Shown here piece after piece: positions 30,123 through 36,500 of a stretch of DNA of 36,500 nt. The translations under genes and the position numbers were made by a program. Each line of letters begins with the position of its first letter. The first letter of the stretch is position 1. The stretch comes from Adiantum capillus-veneris. Lineage: Eukaryota > Streptophyta > Polypodiopsida > Polypodiales > Pteridaceae. The stretch covers positions 158,141,545 through 158,178,044 of the forward strand of contig CM043950.1 in assembly GCA_014529385.2 (NCBI GenBank). The letters are read 5' to 3'. Under the pieces are notes generated by a model. The model worked only from the letters and a program-made list of their open reading frames with translations. It did not search any database and was not told the DNA's origin.

Positions 30123-32824
30123 TGTGAGGTCCCTGCCCCTTTTTCAGAGGAGCGGAGTACCTTTGATGGGTCTCCAATCCTGAAAAACAAAAACCAACGG
30201 ACATTGCCTTAGCTACTACGTAGCCACGGGCATGAACCATTAGTGAAGGATTGGTCCTATCTCGCTATGGCGGAGCGTGACCACCATAACCCTATCTAAA
30301 AACTATCTATAATCAATTCTACCTAAAAGTATAAATCTTAGAGTGACCAACCTGTGCGCTTTTTTCCCCATGTTTTAGAAGAACAGCCGCCCAGGTTTGT
30401 CTCTTTTAAGATTTATGACTTTAAAAAAACAATTTCTAGCGTTGGAAAGTTACCCGACTCATCGGGTCCACCCGTCCATAGAATGATACCGTCGAGGTAT
30501 CATTCTCCTACTTTCCACACCGCACTCACCCTTCTTTTGTTATCTAATTACTACCACATTGTTTAAACATACATGTTCCTTTACTTTATTTATGATACTG
30601 GTTTTTTAAAACAACCCTTCAAACAGTATTACAAATAATAGTCAAACAAGATGTCGTCCAATTTTAAACCAACAACCCTTAGATTAGGTTCACTCAAGAA
30701 TCTCTACTGGCGCTATTATGTCCGATCGGTATATACATTATTTATAAAAACCCTTATCCTCATGAGCGTCGCATACCGCTCGACAAGTACTCATTGTGCT
30801 AATCTAGACGTACTCTCGTCACAGCAACAACGGTGCCAATCTGGGCATCATCCTCACGCCACGGCAAAACAAAACTGCAGTATCCAGCTGGGCTAATCTG
30901 GGTGTACTCCCACATCAGCGGTGCCATCCTGGGCACCATCTCATGCCTCGGCAACTGCCACATAATGCCAACGCTAATAAGTAGAGAGACTTGAGAGAAA
31001 CCATACCGAAGGTTTTGGACAAACATTCTTTCCTATAGCAACCAGTTAAACCAGACATTCTTTCCTACTTGTCAAACATATGCCGAATTTCTTGGGGTTA
31101 AGCCCCGTGGTTTTGGTCCGTGTTTTCTTTCTATAAGGTAAATAATATATTCCTATTGTCTCGCATATGCAATGATGCATAACTTGAAATTGCAATACTA
31201 ACCTTTACCATAGCTCCGATTGGTCCGATGGTGGAGACATAGCATGTTCTGCAAGAATTCCCCCGTTACTTGTATCGGCTTCATGATCATTAGCGCCTTG
31301 TGTTCGAGCACGTTTTCGAGCCATTCTTTTGTACTACACTTATGTTATACACTTAGAACTTTAAATTGGTCAATTTCCCTAGTAGTCTCCTTGTTTCCAA
31401 AGAGACTGTGTAATTTGAACCCTCGCTAACTCGGATTCACACTAGGTGTTGTTGTTCTACATCTAATTTCTATACATCAAATATTTGTTAATCTTAATTA
31501 ATCAAAAATTAAGTGTGTAAACTACGAGTGAAAGTTTAGGAATGCATTACTTTTATGCTTCACATTTCTAATCCAATTCTAACTTCAATATCTATACTTC
31601 AACTAAATCAATTTTTACTATTATTCAAAATTCTACTTAATCTGATTGACAATAGAATTGGTGAATGAGAATTTCATCATGTATAATAAGAATATGATGA
31701 GTTCTCTTATGTATTAACTTTCAATTAACTATACATAAGTTAATAGTGAAGATGTACTAGCTAGAGAGAGTAGGTATACTTAGAGAGATTAAAGTAAGAG
31801 AAAACATACGCACACATCTTTTCTAAAGTTAATTGAACCTTACTAATCCATTAGAGAGATTAGAGTAAAAGAGAACACACACACATCCTTTTCTAAAGCT
31901 AATTGAATCTCACCAATCTATTAGCGAGATTATAGTAAGAGATAGCACACACACACACACACACACGTATCCTTCTTAAAACTAATTGAATCTTACTAAT
32001 CTATTAGAGAAATTAGAGTAAGAGATAGCACACATACACACATATCCTTCTTAAAACTAATTGAATGCTCAATTAATACGCACCTTATTAGTCCACTAGA
32101 GTTTTTGCTCTCTTAGTGGTTTGTGGATGCCTTCTCTCTAAGAGAAGTGGCAGCACTTCGTGAGCGTTATAGAGGCAATCTCTATGTCTAAAGTGTGAGC
32201 ATGGATGCTCTATTTATAGCAGAAAAAAAAACGTCCAATTTTTTTTCCCAAAAAAAAGTAATATTTTTTTATTAAGAAAAATAATTTTTAAAAAAAAAAT
32301 CCCAAAAAAATCATACCCGCGTTTTTGGTACCCTTGTGGTACCCATCAGCTTGACCACTTTGTCATTATTATCAAAAGATAATGTCACACAGGCCCCCCT
32401 CATTAAGATTAGTCAAGACTAGCCTCTCCTTTTCATGTGACAGTGTGTCCCACTTTGTCCCCTCTTATGTGAGTCCATGTGCCTTCATTTGTCATCCCTG
32501 TGTATTCTTTTGTCTTTATAATTATTTTACTTATTTCCTTAATGATAATTTACTTTACATTTTTAAGTTAAACTTTACAGTCTTATATTAACTTTACAGT
32601 AGTAAAAGAAAATTCTACAATCAGTAACTAAGTCTTGCAATAAGTTAATTAGTGATTCATATAACTAAACATGTCAAAATTTTGTAGCGTAGATTTTAAA
32701 TTCTAGGTTTTCTCAGCCTACGATTCATAATTTGAACTCGAATATCTTAAATAATAAGTGATGGTTAAAAAAAATTCAAATGCGTAATAGAACTTGTGTG
32801 AAATTTGAAAGTAGAGACCTTACA
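30123..32824 (-). repeat. 5' LTR of M2 (right copy)
   Basis: This 2702-base repeat is the partner of 22436-25148. It contains the hairpin, the four-copy minisatellite and the TATA box at matching positions. It ends GACCTTACA at the right border, followed by AAAGC. The last 47 bases are duplicated in a tandem repeat (see 32778-33025). Confidence 0.93.
32210..32219 (-). promoter_or_regulatory. TATA box in the M2 right LTR
   Basis: The minus strand reads CTATAAATAG. As the 5' LTR copy this would be the promoter of the element. Confidence 0.65.
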
Positions 32825-33025
32825 AAAGCTAGGTGTGTAAAAAATTGTAGAAATGGTTTTGTGGAAGCCTTTGGCATTAAGAAGGCTATTGATTTTTATG
32901 TGAAATGCGTAATAGAACTTGTGTGAAATTTGAAAGTAGAGACCTTACAAAAGCTAGGTGTGTAAAAAATTGTAGAAATGTTTTTGTGGAAGCCTTTGGC
33001 ATTAAGAAGGCTATTGATTTTTATG
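32778..33025. repeat. 125-bp tandem duplication across the M2/host junction
   Basis: The unit starting AAATGCGTAATAGAACTTGT at 32778 recurs at 32903 with near identity; one difference is AAATGG versus AAATGT. Each unit holds the last 47 bases of the M2 LTR plus 78 bases of element B. The duplication therefore arose after M2 inserted. Confidence 0.88.
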
Positions 33026-33126
33026 TTATGTCTACCAAGGGACATGGATATCCTAGGAAGACCATGGCTAATGAAAATGCAAACTTTGTAGGATTGGTAA
33101 AGTGGAAATTTGATATGCAAGAATGA
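32825..33126 (+). pseudogene. Aspartic protease of element B, 3' half
   Basis: Right of M2, the plus strand reads RCVKNCRN, then VEAFGIKKAIDFYVMSTKGH and GYPRKTMANENANFVGLVKW. This continues the protease frame left of M2 (NIKVV). VEAFGI and the following strand resemble the C-terminal part of the protease in related elements. The tandem duplication repeats its first 78 bases, adding LTR codons. It stops at TGA 33124-33126. Confidence 0.68.
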
Positions 33127-33496
33127 CAATCACAAGAAGGTTGTCTTTGACATGAAGGAGCAACACCAAGAAGAGCTCCATGAGGATAGATCAATTCAAA
33201 ACACTTAAGATTCAGCCATGAAACCTCAACTCTCATGCAAATAGAGCTCCAATTCAAAATCCAAACCTCTTTCATGGAGTCATGTAGCCTCGCCCCCAAT
33301 TACATAGTTATCATCAAACTGTTGAAAGGAAATCATGAGCTTGCACCTTCATGATGACCATTTTTTAATTATGTAGAGATTTAAGAGCTTTGCTATTGAA
33401 GACCACACACCATTTTGATGAAGTGAAACCCTAATTCACTCCCTCACAAGCTCAAATACAAGATAACAAAGAGGTAGCACTACACTACACCTCAAA
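33127..33496. other. Spacer between protease and RT of element B
   Basis: No frame or repeat can be supported here. By position it is the degraded protease-RT linker of element B. Confidence 0.4.
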
Positions 33497-34017
33497 GTGA
33501 GACCAAGGAAGATTGGACCAAGAGTACCTCACAAAACAAAAGTAAATGGCATCATTATTGGAGAGGAGTCTTCCATCAAAGTCATGGATGTAAGGTTTAA
33601 GCCAAACAACCAAGAGACGTCATGCAAATGTTTGAAGGAGGTAGGTTCCCAAGAGAACCAAGGTGTGCAAGATGAAGGGATTTTAGAAGGCATGCTTTAA
33701 AAAACACTTACAAAGGAAGAAATAGAAAAGTTTAAATGTGTGTTGAGGAAGTTTCCTAGGATTTTTGCTACAAACTACATAGATGTGCATGGAGTAGATG
33801 TTCTTCAACACAAAATTGAGTTAAATCCTAAGGCCGCACCTAAGGCTCAGAAGCTACGAACGCTAGGAGTCATCAAGGAGCAGGCTGCACTCAAGGAGGT
33901 AAGAAAGTTTCTAGGAGGAGGTTTCATTTATCCAATGGATTGGGTCTCCCCAGTGGTGGTCACTCCTAAAAAGAATCCTTGGGTCAGAAATCTCCAAGTA
34001 CTAGGAAAAATCTAGTA
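33497..34017 (+). pseudogene. N-terminal part of reverse transcriptase of element B
   Basis: One frame from 33497, with a stop at about 33698 and reopening at once, reads LTKEEIEKFKCVLRKFPRIF, IDVHGVDVLQHKIELNPKAA and FLGGGFIYPMDWVSPVVVTP. This is the standard start of a Ty3/gypsy RT (connection, then G-F-I-x-P, W-V-S-P-V-V). KKNPWVRNLQVLGKI follows and a stop at 34013. The catalytic boxes are absent; a minus-strand copia relic starts immediately after. Confidence 0.8.
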
Positions 34018-34387
34018 AGAATCTAGCAATGCATCAAGAAAAATATGCACAAGGGAACTGTCGCCGGCAAGAAAAGTGTCCATGTCATCTTCCTCATGCA
34101 TAATCTTCGACTCCAGATCTTTACGCAACAATGTAATTTTAGCCTCATTGCGACTTGCATAAAGACCAGCCATAATATCTCAATTCTGCTTTGCAAATTT
34201 ATCTGAATGAATGTGAGGAGTAATAGTGTGCTTCACTAATAATGCAATCAATGCATGGGCCTGTGCATCTCTCACATCCCAATGAAACTGCTCAATAGTA
34301 GGCAAAATAGCTCTAGCAACAGCAACCTTGCCACAAAATCAGGATGTACATCAATGCCCTGAATAACATTCCAAACACCCCTGGGGA
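34018..34387 (-). pseudogene. Ty1/copia gag fragment
   Basis: On the minus strand one frame gives HWDVRDAQAHALIALLV, then DIMAGLYASRNEAKITLLRK and LESKIMHEEDDMDTFLAG, the pattern of a copia gag (W-D-x-x-DA-x-A-L-I, L-Y-A-S-x-N-E-A-K, D-M-D-T-F-L). A stop lies after KFAKQN and a frameshift near 34330; VWNVIQGIDVHPDF in the other frame is the preceding segment. The 3' side ends abruptly at about 34018, next to the RT relic of element B. Confidence 0.72.
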
Positions 34388-34629
34388 GTCCACTTTGTAA
34401 AAATTGCATATAGCACGTGCAAACAAAAGTGTCTAACTTACATATATATTTTCAAGTATTACATGTACCCCTTATGTATACATTTTTTGTAGAAAACTAG
34501 CTCTTATGTATAAATTTATTACTTTCTCAATTAAAAAACCCTTATGTATGTACATTTTTCTATAAATATATCTAACTATAAATCCCTTATTTTGTTTGCA
34601 CATGCTATCTTACATAATTTCTAGTGGAC
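34388..34629. mobile_element. MITE of about 242 bp in the copia element
   Basis: GTCCACT...TAGCACGTGCAAACAAAA on the left and TTTTGTTTGCACATGCTA...AGTGGAC on the right form an imperfect inverted repeat of about 40 bases. The interior is very AT-rich without an ORF. The target duplication is unclear, so the exact borders may be off by a few bases. Confidence 0.6.
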
Positions 34630-35094
34630 ACCTCAAGAAAACTCCCTTTGACACAGGAAAATGTTGCATTGTGTAAGCCCCCATTGGATAATTGTCCCCA
34701 TTCCTCAGTTGCAAACATCTTGAACACATGTGTGTTGTTGTCAACCATGGTAAGTGCCTGCACACACCTGATGTGAAAACTGTTCGAAAAGAGGAGAAAC
34801 CTTGGGAGAAACAAAGCAGGACCAACACATGATATATAGTAAAATCCAAAGAAGACTATAAGGGACATGTTATGCAAAAAATGACACTGATAGAAATTCT
34901 GCACAAAAGGACGTAATCACCTGTGCAATACTACCTATACTTGAAACGGAGGCCGAAATGAGCCCAAATGGAAATTTTGAGCTCTAGGACTTTCCCCACA
35001 GTATTTTTCAAGCTGTTGATGCTCACCAAAATTGGAGAAAGTGAGTAGGCATGTGTTAGCGATGCTGGCAACTATGCGCGAGACGAGGCAATCT
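34630..35094 (-). other. 5' leader of the copia element
   Basis: This minus-strand region between primer site and gag has no supported ORF. Confidence 0.4.
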
Positions 35095-35106
35095 GCTCTG
35101 ATGCCG
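35095..35106 (-). other. Degenerate initiator-Met primer-binding site of the copia element
   Basis: The minus strand reads CGGCATCAGAGC, matching TGGTATCAGAGC at 10 of 12 positions, at the proper distance before gag and next to a possible LTR end. Confidence 0.55.
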
Positions 35107-35111
35107 ATTAA

Positions 35112-36405
35112 TGGAAATAGGGTTGTAGGGAACACACACAACTTGGAGAAGATGAAGAAGCTTAAGGCACACAACAGAGAGTATGCATTGCTTAGTGCAC
35201 AATGGAAAAATAATTTAGCCCTAGAGTGATGGGCATATATACAATGCACCAGGGGAAAAACTACCTAGTGAGGGAAAAAATGCCCCGATGATCCTAGGTG
35301 TGTTCACACGCATCACTACCACATATGTATGGTAATATATACTGCATCCTTTGAGCACCCTGCCCTCAAATTTTCCAATTCTATTTGGGACACAACTGAA
35401 GATAGCAGAGGCAAAGAAATTGGTTGCATGTGGGTCCGATATTGGTTTTTCAATAACAAAAACTCCAAAATGAAATAGAGATGAGTAATATTGATATTTT
35501 GATAGGCCCACGTGAAGAGATGAGTGAGAGGGTGCCCTATAGGAAATCTCCAAGTTGGCTTATGCTTAGATAACACATGCACTCTTGCTTGGTACACAAT
35601 AGAGTCATCCACAAGAGAGGGTGTCTAAGAACTATTCAAATTAAGGTATGGAATAAAGGGAGCATATATACAGAGATGATGGATGTTCTCATCCAAAAGC
35701 ACCCAGCTTGTTCATGCATAGAGTTGTAGGATAGGGTCACTAGGGAGGAAAGTGATATCTTCCATGAACATGCACATCCATGAGGTCAAAATAGCACCAA
35801 ATATCGTTCATAATTGCTAACACAGGTAAAAGAGGCTTCCCAAAGCTATATAGTATTACACTTTAGCATGGATGTATAATTAGAAATAATTATTATGCTT
35901 GTTAAATGAATACACTCTCTAGATAAAATTTAATTTCTAGCAGTTGTGAAGTGTCTATGTTTTCTATCTTTATCTCTATGATTGCTTCTCTCCTTTGCCT
36001 CTAACTCTACCTGTAAAGTGTCTATGGTTGTAGGCTTGCCAAAATTGTCACATAACAAATAAGAAGTATGGTGTGTGGTTACTCTTCTTAGCTCACTTGA
36101 TGGCCATTCTTAAAGAAGAGTGGTAGCCAACACACCCAAAACACCATGATCAACACACACAAATGCACCAAACTTATGCAATGCCTTGATGTGTGACCAC
36201 AATGAACATGTGCATACCTAGACAAGGGTACGGTCAAGTCAATTAAAGGCTTTTTACACTAAGTGGTAGCAAAGTCTAGTACAATCAAGCTATTTTCTCC
36301 ACTGCAAAGCGGAAAGCGATGAATGAGGGGGCACACTCAAGGCTTGAAAAATAACATGATTGATCTTCAACACCTCCTTGAATCCGTTTTCTAAACTCCA
36401 ATGAT
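35112..36405 (-). mobile_element. 5' LTR and flank of the copia element, right end not defined
   Basis: On the minus strand the LTR would end in ...TTTCCA before the primer site. A TATATATGCCC box lies near 35230-35242, a plausible distance from the primer site. The outer end of the LTR is not recognisable, so how much of this 1.3 kb is LTR, and how much lies outside it, is unknown. I see no gene in it. Confidence 0.4.
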
Positions 36406-36445
36406 ATACATATCTATATATATATATATCTATATATGCATATAT

Positions 36446-36478
<33 letters not shown>

Positions 36479-36500
36479 CACATACATATATATATATATA
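36406..36500. repeat. (TA)n / (CATA)n microsatellite at the window edge
   Basis: The last 95 bases are almost only TATATA with CATA interruptions and run off the window. The small frame across it is low-complexity. Confidence 0.85.

Larger units (their letters stand above)
22436..32824 (-). mobile_element. Ty3/gypsy chromovirus M2, nearly complete, minus orientation
   Basis: Two long LTRs (2713 and 2702 bases, TGTGAGGTC...GACCTTACA) flank a minus-strand interior. The primer site (TGGTATCAGAGCC) matches initiator tRNA-Met, and a polypurine tract sits at the other end. Order: gag, knuckle, protease, RT, RNase H, integrase, chromodomain. The LTRs are very alike, so insertion was recent. It lies in the protease of element B with a 5-bp duplication. 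It is dead: gag stop, a pol frameshift near 27830, and an inverted integrase/chromodomain segment with loss of the core Glu. Confidence 0.93.

Noticed and set aside
36290-36487. Tyr/Ile-rich minus-strand frame at the right edge
   Set aside because: Product of the TA/CATA microsatellite.
1-36500. CRISPR arrays, bacterial operons, tRNA or rRNA genes
   Set aside because: None seen; direct repeats present are LTRs or microsatellites, and the introns, TATA boxes and transposon types are of plants.

Overview
The window looks like intergenic DNA of a land plant with a large, repeat-rich nuclear genome. It holds plant-type LTR retrotransposons of the Ty3/gypsy and Ty1/copia superfamilies, CACTA DNA transposons, foldback/MITE elements and many TG/AT microsatellites. 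The species cannot be fixed from sequence alone; a fern, lycophyte or gymnosperm would fit. I found no host gene, rRNA, tRNA or CRISPR array. Almost everything is a transposable element, mostly broken, arranged as nested insertions.

Layout: (1) 1-3740, + strand: 3' half of a Tat-type Ty3/gypsy element (RT end, RNase H, extra plant-type RNase H, integrase, polypurine tract, putative LTR). (2) About 3741-6105: 3' part of a CACTA transposon, with the end of a TNPD-like transposase gene (DUF4216-like), a second spliced transposase-like gene, subterminal repeats and a terminal inverted repeat ending TAGTG at 6105. (3) 6106-9150, +: degraded gag-protease-RT of another Ty3/gypsy element, split by a near-perfect 561-bp foldback element (7393-7953). 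(4) 9300-10260, +: decayed gag remnant. (5) 10412-20298, - strand: a complete-looking LTR element (M1) with 1.8-kb LTRs, polypurine tract and GTGG flanks. It encodes gag and a truncated protease plus an unrecognised ORF, but no RT, RNase H or integrase. Its right LTR carries a 1338-bp CACTA-like element flanked by TTAA, and its gag is split by a roughly 2-kb block with LTR-like signals. (6) 20955-22435 and 32825-34017, +: gag-protease-RT of a further Ty3/gypsy element. (7) 22436-32824, -, inserted in (6): a chromovirus (M2) with 2.7-kb LTRs, an initiator-Met tRNA primer site, gag-PR-RT-RH-IN-chromodomain and a 5-bp target duplication differing at one base. Its integrase/chromodomain segment is inverted. 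(8) 34018 to the end, -: 5' part of a Ty1/copia element (gag fragment, MITE, leader, primer site, partial LTR), ending in a TA microsatellite.

The genes do not form a pathway. They are competing selfish elements that used each other as targets. M2 is the youngest large insertion by the visible similarity of its LTRs; M1 is older, and its LTR was later hit by the CACTA-like element. The most unusual items are the inverted integrase segment of M2, the long foldback element, the pol-less M1 with an unknown ORF, and a 125-bp tandem duplication across the M2/host junction.
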